Of a stretch of 56,646 nucleotides of DNA, positions 9,064 through 16,737 are shown in pieces. The stretch's first letter is position 1; each line of letters starts with the position of its first letter. The position numbers were made by a program, and so were the translations under genes. The DNA is from Candidatus Dormiibacter spiritus (GTDB taxonomy: Bacteria; Chloroflexota; Dormibacteria; Dormibacterales; Dormibacteraceae), in assembly GCA_003244185.1 (NCBI GenBank), contig QHBT01000054.1:1-56646 (forward strand), read 5' to 3'. The notes under the pieces are model-generated. The model worked only from the letters and a program-made list of their open reading frames with translations. It made no database searches and was not told the DNA's origin.

Positions 9064-9404
9064 CCGAACTCCTCGGCGAGACGGCCGAGCCTGAAGTGGT
9101 GAATCGCCTCGATCTGGACCCGCCTGATGGCCAGCAGGGCAGCCACTGCCTCATTCTGCTCGTAGCGGAACTGCAGCGCAGTTCCGCAGTGCGGGCTGAT
9201 GTCGCGAGGTCCCGGGATCAATCGCGCAGCGTGGCCGGCGCGGAGGAGGAGGCTCTCGGCGCGCAGGGCGTGGAAGGACGAATAGAAGGTGACGAGACCG
9301 TCGAACGGCACCCCGCAGGCGGCGGTGGCGGGAGCTGGCTCGGGGTCGGCCGCGACCCGCTGATCAGCCGCGGGCGATCGTCGCCAGAGCCTCGATGGCA
9401 GCAT
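9060..9404 (-). CDS. DUF3343 putative Se/S carrier-like protein
   Basis: 114 residues; residues about 33-105 match the small DUF3343 family: LVTFYSSFHALRAESLLL, then LIPGPRDISPHCGTALQF with the conserved PR...CG pair. In known genomes DUF3343 travels with YedE transporters and a class V cysteine desulfurase-like protein in selenium or sulfur trafficking; the Cys is the presumed chalcogen carrier residue. Here it follows exactly those genes. ATG at 9404 has GGGGAG six bases upstream and overlaps the desulfurase 3' end by 41 bp; a GTG at 9311 right before the domain is an alternative start. The first 30 residues are low-complexity. Carrier role is inference from context. Confidence 0.72.
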   Translation of the reverse strand: MLPSRLWRRSPAADQRVAADPEPAPATAACGVPFDGLVTFYSSFHALRAESLLLRAGHAARLIPGPRDISPHCGTALQFRYEQNEAVAALLAIRRVQIEAIHHFRLGRLAEEFG

Positions 9405-10530
9405 CGATCTCCCCTTCCGTTGTAAAGGCGCTCCAGGAGAAGCGCACGGTTCCGACTGGATAGGTGCCGAGCGCCTGGTGAGCGGCCGGCGCGCAGTGGA
9501 GGCCGATCCGGCACATGATCCCGAACCGGCGGTCGAGGATCAAGCCGACGTCTGAGGGCGACACTCCGTCCAGGTTGAACGAAGCGAGGCCGACCCTGGC
9601 CGCGGCGTCCTGGGGACCGAGCGGCCGAGCGCGGGGAACCTGGCGCAGTCCGTCAAGAAACCGCGCTCCAAGGCAACCCTCGTGATCCCGGATCGTGCCG
9701 ACTCCGCAGGCCAGCACATGCGAGACGCCGGCGCCAAGCCCTGCGATACCAACCACGTTGAGCGTGCCGCTCTCGAGCTGATCCGGCAGGAAGTCTGGCT
9801 GCAGCTCCAGCTCGGAGTTGCTGCCGGTGCCACCTCGCACCAGAGGTTCCAGCTCGAGCCCTTCCCGCAGCCACAGCCCACCGGTGCCGGTCGGCCCGAA
9901 CAGCGCCTTGTGCCCCGTGAAAGCCAGCATGTCGACCCCGAGCGCCTGAACGTCGACCGGCCAGGCGCCCGCCGTCTGCGCCGCGTCGAGCAGCACCGGA
10001 ATCCCCTGGGCATGAGCGAGGCATGCCACTTCGGCGACCGGCAATACGTTTCCGATCACGTTGGAGGCGTGGGTTAGCACCAGGAGACGGGCCGGTCGCT
10101 CGAGCGCCAGCGCCAAGCTCTCGAGATCCAGGGCGCCGTCGGGCGAGCCTGGAACCACGCTGATCTCTGCGCCCTTCTGCTCCAGATGCCGCAGCGGCCG
10201 CATCACTGAGTTGTGCTCGATGGCGGTGGTGATAACACGATCGCCCTGCCCGACCAAGCCGTAAAGCGCTTGGTTCAAGGCCTCCGTGACGTTTTTTGTC
10301 AGGACAATCCGCGAGGGATCGTCGATGTTGAACAGCTCACCCAGCGCGACGCGTGTCTCGGCGACCACACGAGCCGCGGCGACCGCCATGCGGTGCCCTG
10401 AGCGGCCGGGGCTGCCCCCGATTCGCTCGAGGCAGTCGAGCATTGCCGCTCCAACCGCCTCCGGTTTCGGCCACGAGGTCGCCGCGTTGTCCAGGTAGAT
10501 GACCGGTGATCCGGTCGCTGCGGCGCTCAA
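9364..10530 (-). CDS. Class V aminotransferase, cysteine desulfurase family (EF2568-like)
   Basis: PLP enzyme, 388 residues, starting SAAATGSPVIYLDNAATSWP. It has the PLP lysine in FTGHKALFGP, the TEALNQALYG and TAIEHNSVMRPL motifs, and a C-terminal RIGLHCAPAAHQALGTYP loop carrying the persulfide/selenide-forming Cys. That loop is typical of the EF2568 branch found beside YedE and DUF3343. It should release sulfur or selenium from (seleno)cysteine and hand it to the DUF3343 protein. The start is TTG at 10530, whose last two bases begin the TGA of the YedE C-half gene (TTGA). A longer open frame runs upstream to 11124 but overlaps both transporter genes and is not coding. Confidence 0.88.
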   Translation of the reverse strand: MSAAATGSPVIYLDNAATSWPKPEAVGAAMLDCLERIGGSPGRSGHRMAVAAARVVAETRVALGELFNIDDPSRIVLTKNVTEALNQALYGLVGQGDRVITTAIEHNSVMRPLRHLEQKGAEISVVPGSPDGALDLESLALALERPARLLVLTHASNVIGNVLPVAEVACLAHAQGIPVLLDAAQTAGAWPVDVQALGVDMLAFTGHKALFGPTGTGGLWLREGLELEPLVRGGTGSNSELELQPDFLPDQLESGTLNVVGIAGLGAGVSHVLACGVGTIRDHEGCLGARFLDGLRQVPRARPLGPQDAAARVGLASFNLDGVSPSDVGLILDRRFGIMCRIGLHCAPAAHQALGTYPVGTVRFSWSAFTTEGEIDAAIEALATIARG

Positions 10531-10997
10531 CCGGTCAGCAGACGTGAGGCCAGCCGCACCAACACCAAGCCGTAGATCAGGATGCCGCCGTAGAACCCGG
10601 CCAGGTAGAGGGCGGCGTTGCCGTCGCCCTGGGCAGCCAGCACGTGCTGGCGGAAAGGGCAGCCATTGGCGAAGACCGAGAAGAGCCCGACCGCGAAGCC
10701 CGCCACCACCGCGATGGCCAGCATCCAACCCTGGGCGAGGAGCCCGACCGTCCAGCCGGCGGCCGCCACCGACAGACCACCGCGCGACCAGCCGTCGCCC
10801 AGCAGTCCCATCAGTCCGGCCACTGCGAAGGCGGTCCACGCGGTCACGAAGAACGCCAGCAGCCCCTTCAGCAGCTCGCCATCGCGCACGAGCATGAAGT
10901 CCCGGACACCCCCGATGAAGCACATGCGAGAACGCTGGCCGACGTAACCGATGAGAAGGCCGAGGACCAGGGTGGCGATTGCGGGCTCGGCGGTCAT
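10527..10997 (-). CDS. YedE-type Se/S transporter, C-terminal half
   Basis: A 156-residue membrane protein with about five hydrophobic segments. It corresponds to the second half of YedE/YeeE transporters: GYVGQRSRMCFIGGVRDFML near the start and ANGCPFRQHVLAAQGD near the end, each with the conserved Cys that passes sulfur or selenium species across the membrane. ATG at 10997 overlaps the stop of the N-half gene as ATGA, so both halves should be made in equal amounts. In most YedE proteins both halves form one chain of about 350-400 residues; here they are separate genes in the same order. Whether selenium or sulfur is carried cannot be told from sequence. Confidence 0.85.
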   Translation of the reverse strand: MTAEPAIATLVLGLLIGYVGQRSRMCFIGGVRDFMLVRDGELLKGLLAFFVTAWTAFAVAGLMGLLGDGWSRGGLSVAAAGWTVGLLAQGWMLAIAVVAGFAVGLFSVFANGCPFRQHVLAAQGDGNAALYLAGFYGGILIYGLVLVRLASRLLTG

Positions 10998-11500
10998 GCC
11001 GCCCGCCTTCGCAGCACCGCGGTGCCCGCCACCACGCCCAGGACAAGCGCGGGTACGGCCGCCACGGCCGCCGGGTCACCGTAGGCCAGACGCAGCCAGA
11101 GACGAGTTGGACAACCCGCCACAATGAGGGCGAACACTGCGATCAGCGCCCCGAGGAGCAGGGAAGCCAGTGGACTGCCCATCACCCTGCGCCACCTGAG
11201 CTCGCCGTTGCGCGCTGCAGCAGCGCCTGCGCCGAGGAAAACGCCCACGGTCGTGAGCAGAGGGGCGGCAGAGGCGTCGGGCGAGATCGCCAGATGCGTT
11301 CCGACGAGGTGATTGGTAAACCAGCCGACCAGGTCCTGACCGTGACAGGCCATGCAGACGCCGTAAGCGGACGGTTGCCGGACACCGAAGAACGCCTCGA
11401 CGGCGACAGCTCCCAAGCCGGCGACGACGCCATAGTGCACTGCGTTGGGCCGGAAGCGCCCGGTCAATCTCCAAGCGCTCCTGAACGCGGCAGGAACCAC
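10994..11500 (-). CDS. YedE-type Se/S transporter, N-terminal half
   Basis: A 168-residue membrane protein matching the first half of YedE: SAYGVCMACHGQDLVGWF with the paired Cys and, later, IVAGCPTRLWLRLAYGD. Several hydrophobic helices follow. It should pair with the C-half product to build the pore. The longest frame begins at GTG 11500, overlapping the upstream gene by 37 bp. A TTG at 11467 (MTGRFRPNAV) overlaps that gene's stop exactly as TTGA and is equally plausible, because the desulfurase two genes later uses the same arrangement. Split transporter halves are known in the YeeE/YedE superfamily but less usual in YedE selenium clusters. Confidence 0.82.
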   Translation of the reverse strand: MVPAAFRSAWRLTGRFRPNAVHYGVVAGLGAVAVEAFFGVRQPSAYGVCMACHGQDLVGWFTNHLVGTHLAISPDASAAPLLTTVGVFLGAGAAAARNGELRWRRVMGSPLASLLLGALIAVFALIVAGCPTRLWLRLAYGDPAAVAAVPALVLGVVAGTAVLRRRAA

Positions 11501-12105
11501 GTCTCGAAATGCGCCGCTGACGTTGCGGCGCGGCCGGGCAGCAGCACCTTCCAGCGGCCGCCCACCTCGGCCAGCACGTCCGTCCGGAAGAAAGTACCAA
11601 TAGCGCAGTTGCCCACGAGCTGGCCGCTGACGCGCGCCAGCATCAGACGGCTCTGGCCGGGGAGCCAGCGCAGCGCCGCCAACTCCGGAACCTCCTTTGT
11701 CGCGACTGATGCCGGGCTGAACGGTCGCTCCCAGTCGACCTTCAGCGCGGCGATGCCGACGGGCAGACCGTCAGGGCCGATCTCCTGCCGGAGACTGGCC
11801 ACGAAGTCCTGCCGCGAGGTGAGCCCACCCGCCTCGGAGCCCGTCTGGCGGAGCTCGACGCTCAGGTCGTACGCCCGGTCGAATTGACCTTGGATGACCG
11901 ACCGGTAGAACGTGACGGTCGCGCGGGCAACGGGGTCGGTCGGGGTCGTGAGCTTCGGCGCATCCAGGTAGGTGACCGTTTGGCTGCCAACCCCGCCAGC
12001 GGCCCCCGCCGGAGAGGCGAGGTGGGGTACGACTCGGAGGGCTCCCCCCAACGTCAGGCCGGCGACCACCACGATGGCAATCAGCGGGGCCCGGAGCCGG
12101 TTCAC
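11464..12105 (-). CDS. Exported or membrane-anchored protein of unknown function
   Basis: 213 residues. An N-terminal hydrophobic helix (PLIAIVVVAGLTLGGAL) looks like a signal anchor or an uncleaved signal peptide. The rest is a soluble alpha/beta region with a YRSVIQGQFDRAYDL stretch reminiscent of NTF2-like folds and a single Cys in VGNCAIGTFF. I do not recognise the family. GTG at 12105 overlaps the permease stop (GTGA), and its own stop overlaps the YedE N-half start, so it links the sugar transporter to the chalcogen module. An extracytoplasmic accessory for uptake is a guess from position only. Confidence 0.7.
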   Translation of the reverse strand: MNRLRAPLIAIVVVAGLTLGGALRVVPHLASPAGAAGGVGSQTVTYLDAPKLTTPTDPVARATVTFYRSVIQGQFDRAYDLSVELRQTGSEAGGLTSRQDFVASLRQEIGPDGLPVGIAALKVDWERPFSPASVATKEVPELAALRWLPGQSRLMLARVSGQLVGNCAIGTFFRTDVLAEVGGRWKVLLPGRAATSAAHFETWFLPRSGALGD

Positions 12106-13160
12106 GCCTGCGCGGCCGCCCGGATCCGGCGGCTCTCCAGCTTGCGCAGCAGCATGTCCAGAAGCATGGCGATGAAGATCACGGCGCCCTTGGTGACGTC
12201 CTGCCAGAACGTCTGTACGTTCAGGATCGTCAGGCCGTTGGAGATGACGCCGATGATGAGGACGCCGATCAGCGTGCCGCGGATGTTGCCTATGCCGCCG
12301 AAGAGGCTGGTACCGCCTATCACCACGGCTGCGATCACGTCCAGCTCAAGGCTGAGGCCAGCCTGAGGGTCGCCGGAAAACAACCTTGATGCGGTGATGA
12401 TGCCGCCGATGCCCGCGGCCAGCCCGGTCAGGATGTAGACAGTCGTCTTGACCCGGGCGATCGGGATCCCAGAGATCCGCGCCGCCTGCTCGTTGCCGCC
12501 AATCGCGTAGACGTAACGGCCGAACCGCGTCCTGGACAGCACGACGTAGGCCACCAGGAGCACTGCCAACGCAATGATCACGGGCACCGGAACGGGACCG
12601 AGGTAGCCGTTGCCAATCACGCTGAACGAGGGATCGGCGACTGTGATCACGGTCCCGCCTGTGTAAACCTCGGCAATGCCGCGGGCGGAGGCGAACATCG
12701 CGAGGGTGACGATGAACGGCTGGAGCCCGAGCCGGGCGACGGACAGCCCGTTGAATGCGCCGAAGAGGCCGAGCACTACGAGCGTCAGAAGGATGGCCAG
12801 CGGCAAGGGGAGGTGCTGGCGGGTCATGAGTCCTGCCACGACCACGCCGCCGACCGCAACCAGGGATCCGACTGACAGGTCGATTCCAGCGGTGATGATG
12901 ACGAAGGTCATCCCGGCGGCCACTATCGCCTCCGTCGCGACCTGGCGAGACACCGTGACCACGTTGCTGAACGTGCGGAAGCCGGGGGCCAGCCAGGCGA
13001 AGAGCAGGCAGAGCAGCACCAGCGCGAGGAGAGCGCCGAAGTCCTGGATGCGAACGGCGCCCCAGCCTCGGGTTAGCGCCGCCCCGGCACGACCGAGACC
13101 TCCCTGGGGCGGCCTGTGGAGTACCGCTTGGGCTTCCGCCGGGCGTCTCGAATCAGCCAT
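12102..13160 (-). CDS. Sugar ABC transporter permease (RbsC-like)
   Basis: Inner-membrane permease of the ribose/xylose type, 352 residues, with eight to ten hydrophobic segments after a polar N-terminus of about 35 residues. Family landmarks: VSRQVATEAIVAAGMTFVII, then TAGIDLSVGSLVAVGGVV, GLSVARLGLQPFIVTLAMF with GIAEVYTGG, and RISGIPIARVKTTVYILTG, the loop that contacts the ATPase. It would form the homodimeric channel working with the adjacent double-domain ATPase and binding lipoprotein. It overlaps the ATPase gene by 8 bp. Substrate class is pentose or modified hexose; there is no finer evidence. Confidence 0.93.
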   Translation of the reverse strand: MADSRRPAEAQAVLHRPPQGGLGRAGAALTRGWGAVRIQDFGALLALVLLCLLFAWLAPGFRTFSNVVTVSRQVATEAIVAAGMTFVIITAGIDLSVGSLVAVGGVVVAGLMTRQHLPLPLAILLTLVVLGLFGAFNGLSVARLGLQPFIVTLAMFASARGIAEVYTGGTVITVADPSFSVIGNGYLGPVPVPVIIALAVLLVAYVVLSRTRFGRYVYAIGGNEQAARISGIPIARVKTTVYILTGLAAGIGGIITASRLFSGDPQAGLSLELDVIAAVVIGGTSLFGGIGNIRGTLIGVLIIGVISNGLTILNVQTFWQDVTKGAVIFIAMLLDMLLRKLESRRIRAAAQA

Positions 13161-14715
13161 TGGAGCCTCCGAATTCCTTGTTCTTAGCCAGCTCGCTGCC
13201 GGCCGCCGTCGTGGCAGTTGCTGCGTACGTCATGATCTCCTCCTGCGTCACGTCGCTACCAGACAGCTGAGCAGTGATCCGGCCTTCCCGCATCACCACT
13301 ATCCGGTCCGCGGTCGCCAGCAACTCCGGCAGCTCCGACGACACCATCAACACCCCCTTCCCATCCGCGGCTAGGCGCCTGATCAGACGCCGGATCTCCG
13401 CTTTCGCGCCCACGTCCACGCCGCGCGTCGGCTCGTCGAGGATCAACACCTCAGGCTCGGTCAGCAGCCAGCGGCCAATGATCGCCTTCTGCTGGTTGCC
13501 CCCTGATAGGTTCGCCATCATTTGTTCCGGGTTGTGGGGACGGACATCAAGGTCGCGCATCAGTCGCTGGACCGCGCGGCCCTCGACTCCTCGCCGAACG
13601 AACCCGAACCTGCTCAGTCGGGGCAGGTTCGCCGACGATGCGTTCTGGCGAACCACCCAGTTGGGGAAAAGCCCGTCTGCCTTCCGGTCTTCGGTCACCA
13701 TGGCCATGCCATGTCTGATGGCGTCCGCTGCACCGCGAAGGTAAACCCGCGCTCCATCGCGCAAAACCTGCCCCGCCTCGATCGGGTCCAGGCCGAAGAT
13801 CGCCCGCATCACCTCCGTCCGGCCCGCGCCGACCAGACCTGCGAAACCCAGCACTTCGCCGGCTTCGAGGCTGAAGTCGATTTCGTGGAAATAGCCGCTG
13901 CGCATCAGCCCGCGGACTTCAAGGAGCGGTGCCTGGCGTGGTCTTCGCGGCGCCGGGCGGGGCCGCTTCTCGTACTCGCCGCTCAGCGAGCGGCCTACCA
14001 TCATCTCGACCAACCGATCCTCTGTCATCTCTGAGACTGCCGCCGTCCCCACTACCTGCCCGTCGCGCATGACAGTGACCCGATCGGCGATCTGGAAGAT
14101 CTCCTCCAGCCGGTGCGAGATGTACACGACCGACGTGCCACGCTGGCGCAGAAGGTTGAGCACGCGGAACAGGTTGGTTGTCTCCCGCTCGCTCAACGTC
14201 GCCGTGGGCTCATCCATGATGATCACACCGGTGTCCAGCGAGAGCGCACGAGCGATCTCGACCATCTGTTGCTGCGCCACCGAGAGCAGGCGCACAGGGG
14301 TGGCAGGATCGACAGTCAATCCCACTAGTTCGAGGTATTCGCGGGCACGGCGGCGCACCTCACGCTCGTCGACGAAGCCGGGCCAGTAGGCTCGCTCGTG
14401 CCCCAAGAAGATGTTGGCGCCGACGCTCAGGTTCGAACAGAGCATCAGCTCCTGATAGATCGTGGAGATCCCTGCTTCGATGGCATCGATCGGACTATGG
14501 AACACGGCGGGCCGGCCGCCGACGAGGATCTCACCCTCGTCGGCGCCGTAAACGCCGGCAAGTATCTTCATGAGGGTCGACTTGCCAGCTCCGTTCTCCC
14601 CCACCAGGGCATGGATCTCGCCCTGGCGGACCTGGAGGGTGACATCCTTGGCCGCCTGCACGCCAGGAAACCGCTTGGAGATGCCGCGCATGTCAACAGC
14701 TTCCGGGGCGATCAC
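13153..14715 (-). CDS. Sugar ABC transporter ATP-binding protein, two ABC domains
   Basis: RbsA/XylG-like ATPase, 520 residues with two fused nucleotide-binding domains. First domain: Walker A GENGAGKSTLMKIL, a degenerate signature LSVAQQQMVEIARAL and Walker B VIIMDEPTATLSE. Second domain: a degenerate Walker A region (GLVGAGRTEVMRAIFG), signature LSGGNQQKAIIGRWL and Walker B VLILDEPTRGVDVGAKAEI. This asymmetry is normal in the family. It energises the RbsC-like permease. GTG at 14715 has AAAAGG just upstream and lies 21 bases after the binding-protein gene. The C-terminal tail (AKNKEFGGSNG) overlaps the permease start. Confidence 0.95.
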   Translation of the reverse strand: MIAPEAVDMRGISKRFPGVQAAKDVTLQVRQGEIHALVGENGAGKSTLMKILAGVYGADEGEILVGGRPAVFHSPIDAIEAGISTIYQELMLCSNLSVGANIFLGHERAYWPGFVDEREVRRRAREYLELVGLTVDPATPVRLLSVAQQQMVEIARALSLDTGVIIMDEPTATLSERETTNLFRVLNLLRQRGTSVVYISHRLEEIFQIADRVTVMRDGQVVGTAAVSEMTEDRLVEMMVGRSLSGEYEKRPRPAPRRPRQAPLLEVRGLMRSGYFHEIDFSLEAGEVLGFAGLVGAGRTEVMRAIFGLDPIEAGQVLRDGARVYLRGAADAIRHGMAMVTEDRKADGLFPNWVVRQNASSANLPRLSRFGFVRRGVEGRAVQRLMRDLDVRPHNPEQMMANLSGGNQQKAIIGRWLLTEPEVLILDEPTRGVDVGAKAEIRRLIRRLAADGKGVLMVSSELPELLATADRIVVMREGRITAQLSGSDVTQEEIMTYAATATTAAGSELAKNKEFGGSNG

Positions 14716-14736
14716 CCTTTTAAGGCTCCAGCCTGA

Positions 14737-15786
14737 CTATTGGTGGTTGGTCGAGAATGCACAGGGTTCAGGTGCCGTTTCGGGCGTCCCCTTCCACTTG
14801 AGCCAGTTGTCGACGTTGTCCTTGGTCACAAGAGCCGGCTTCATGAAGTAGAAACCCTTCGAGTTGTAGGACTCAACGGTCTTCTCCTTCTTCGCGAGCT
14901 GTGACGCAATGTCCATCATCCGCCGCGAGTAGCAGTCGGGACGCTGCGCCACGTCGGCGCGGAACATGCCGCCCTTTTGGATCTCCTGGAAGGCCTCCTG
15001 GGTACCGTCTATGCCTACCACCAGCGTGCTCGCCGGGGCCTTGTTCTTGCCCTGGAGGGCGCTCAGGGCACCCAGTGCGGAGTCATCGTTGCAGCCGAAC
15101 ACGACGTTGATGTCAGGGTGGCCCTGGAGCATGTTCTCAGTCGCGGGGAGCGCCGACGCCCGCTGGCCTTTGCCGTCCGCGCTGGCCACTATAGGTGCGG
15201 TCGGGAGCGTGTCCAGCGATTGGTGGAAGCCTTTGTTCCGATTCTGGCAGTCAGTGAAGGTTGGCAGGGTGAGCTCCGCGACAGTTGCCTTGCCGCCAAG
15301 GTTGGTCTTGATCCAATTGACCGTGAAATCCCCATCGAGCTTGCCCGCCAGCACGCTGTCGGTGCCCGTGAACGGCACCATGCCGGGCGTGATCGTCTCC
15401 GGTGAGCCGTCGTTCACCACGGGGACGTTCTTGGCCTTCGCGACTTGTAGAACCGAGCTCCAGCTGCCGGGATCGGCCGGAGCGTTGATCAGCACGGTGG
15501 CACCGCCGGAAAGCAGGTCCTCAGCGCACCGTACGTCCTGGCTCGGATTCAGATTGTTGATGCAGAAAGCGACATCGACGCCGTTCTTGGCAGCCTGGGT
15601 CTTGTAGCCCTCGTTGAGAATCTGCTGGTAACCGTGAGTCAGCGTGATCTGAATCACCCCGATCTTCGGCTTGCTGGCTGATTGTTGGCCGCCACCGCTC
15701 CCCCCGCATGCGGCAGTAAGCACCGTCAGCAGACCCAGAACTCCGGCCATCCGTGGCCACCAAGCTTGCCTGGCTCTTAAGATCAC
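14737..15786 (-). CDS. Sugar-binding lipoprotein of the ABC transporter
   Basis: Periplasmic-binding-protein type 1 (RbsB-like) lipoprotein, 349 residues. The signal peptide MAGVLGLLTVLTAAC ends in a lipobox (LTAAC), followed by a Gly/Ser linker and two lobes beginning KIGVIQITLTHGYQQILNEG. It delivers a sugar to the permease outside the membrane. GTG at 15786 follows GAGGAGA; an in-frame extension to 15861 lies over the intergenic region and is rejected. The mature protein has six further cysteines (in AFCINN, RCAED, TDCQN, FGCND, RPDCYS, EPCAF), high for this family and suggesting disulfides. It is first in the transporter block, just after the GntR gene. Confidence 0.93.
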   Translation of the reverse strand: MILRARQAWWPRMAGVLGLLTVLTAACGGSGGGQQSASKPKIGVIQITLTHGYQQILNEGYKTQAAKNGVDVAFCINNLNPSQDVRCAEDLLSGGATVLINAPADPGSWSSVLQVAKAKNVPVVNDGSPETITPGMVPFTGTDSVLAGKLDGDFTVNWIKTNLGGKATVAELTLPTFTDCQNRNKGFHQSLDTLPTAPIVASADGKGQRASALPATENMLQGHPDINVVFGCNDDSALGALSALQGKNKAPASTLVVGIDGTQEAFQEIQKGGMFRADVAQRPDCYSRRMMDIASQLAKKEKTVESYNSKGFYFMKPALVTKDNVDNWLKWKGTPETAPEPCAFSTNHQ

Positions 15787-15819
15787 TCTTCCATCTCCTC
15801 TCACTCGTCTGTGGTTAGT

Positions 15820-15857
15820 CCACCGGTCAGCCGGCCAGCCGTCGCCGACCACCGGTC
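15820..15857. promoter_or_regulatory. Direct repeat CCACCGGTC, candidate operator
   Basis: CCACCGGTC occurs at 15820-15828 and again at 15849-15857, start to start 29 bp (nearly three helical turns). Each copy contains the palindrome ACCGGT. The pair lies in the 86-bp gap between the GntR stop and the transporter binding-protein start, where an internal promoter for the transporter operon would sit. No clear -10/-35 is visible. Confidence 0.3.
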
Positions 15858-15872
15858 GCAAATCGTGGTGGC

Positions 15873-16661
15873 TCAGATGGGCGTACGCATTTGCCAGCCT
15901 CCTCGGAATCCCCGCCAGCCATCAGTTCCGGCTGCTGTGGTTACGCCGATCGCCGGTTCGGCGGAGCCCGCCTCATCGTCCAAGAAGTAGCCTGGGTACT
16001 GTTCCCGCAGGGCCGGCAGCAACTCGAGGACTGCACGAAGGTGGCGCGTCAGAATCCGGTCGGCCTCCTGTAGATCAGGCAGTGAGAGCGCCGCCACCAG
16101 AGTCTCGTGCTCCGCGATCAGCCGCTTCAGCACAGTGGGCATCATCAGGCTCAGGCGCCGGACCCGGTTCAAATGTGCCCAAGCCCGCCGGGCGGCCGGC
16201 CAAGCTCCGGAGTAACCGCTGATACCGACCAGCATTCGATGAAACGACTCGTCGAGCGCGAAGAAACCCTCGTAATCAGCGGCCGGCTCGGTGTCGCGTT
16301 GTCGGGCGACGTACGAGCGCAGGGCGTCCAGCTCGTCGGGCCTGAGCCGGTCGCCCCTGATACTCAATGCTGCCCGTTCGACAGCCTCCCTGACGAACTG
16401 CTGGTCGCGAATCTGCTGGACATTTATAAGCGAGACGAACGTGCCTAGCTGTGGCACCACCTCGACCAGACCCTCATCGGCGAGGCGAATCAGTGCCTCC
16501 CGAACTGGAGTCCGGCTTACCCCCAACTCGGCGCCGAGCTCATTTTCGGATAGCTGACGGCCAGGCTTGTAGTCCAGCGCGACGATTCGTTCGCGGATCA
16601 CCGCATAGCCCTGGGCACGCACCGACTGCCCGCTCCCTCTCCTCATATTCCGTTCTTGCAT
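15873..16661 (-). CDS. GntR-family regulator, FCD (FadR/VanR) type
   Basis: Transcription factor, about 262 residues. Winged helix at residues 15-75 (AQGYAVIRERIVALDYKPG, then LSENELGAELGVSRTPVREA), followed by an all-helical FCD ligand domain with the metal-binding pattern D...H (FALDESFHRML), EHETLVAAL and LTRHLRAVL. Such proteins repress sugar-acid operons until an acid intermediate binds. It heads the long minus-strand cluster and is divergent from the DUF2090 aldolase gene, so it probably controls both directions. ATG 16661 lies inside the palindrome ATGCTAGCAT; a second ATG at 16646 is also possible. The C-terminal 30 residues are an unusual extension rich in Gly, Thr and Trp. Confidence 0.92.
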   Translation of the reverse strand: MQERNMRRGSGQSVRAQGYAVIRERIVALDYKPGRQLSENELGAELGVSRTPVREALIRLADEGLVEVVPQLGTFVSLINVQQIRDQQFVREAVERAALSIRGDRLRPDELDALRSYVARQRDTEPAADYEGFFALDESFHRMLVGISGYSGAWPAARRAWAHLNRVRRLSLMMPTVLKRLIAEHETLVAALSLPDLQEADRILTRHLRAVLELLPALREQYPGYFLDDEAGSAEPAIGVTTAAGTDGWRGFRGGWQMRTPI

Positions 16662-16669
16662 GCTAGCAT
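16660..16669. promoter_or_regulatory. Palindrome ATGCTAGCAT, candidate GntR operator
   Basis: A perfect 10-bp palindrome in the 76-bp space between the divergent GntR and DUF2090 genes, overlapping the first possible ATG of the regulator. Position and symmetry suit autoregulation by the adjacent GntR protein. A second imperfect symmetry, TTCCGGGAGATGGAA (16709-16723), lies nearer the aldolase. Confidence 0.4.
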
Positions 16670-16737
16670 TCCAACCGGCCAGAGGCAATAGTCGTGCTCC
16701 TGGCCCGTTCCGGGAGATGGAACATAGCGAGGTGAGA

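Noticed and set aside
9364-11124. 586-residue form of the cysteine desulfurase
   Set aside because: The extra 198 residues overlap both YedE genes in another frame; TTG 10530 gives the normal N-terminus just before VIYLDNAATS.
10979-11887. 302-codon plus-strand open frame
   Set aside because: Antisense to the YedE N-half and the exported protein, both of which have recognisable features and overlapping starts; no motif in the opposite strand.
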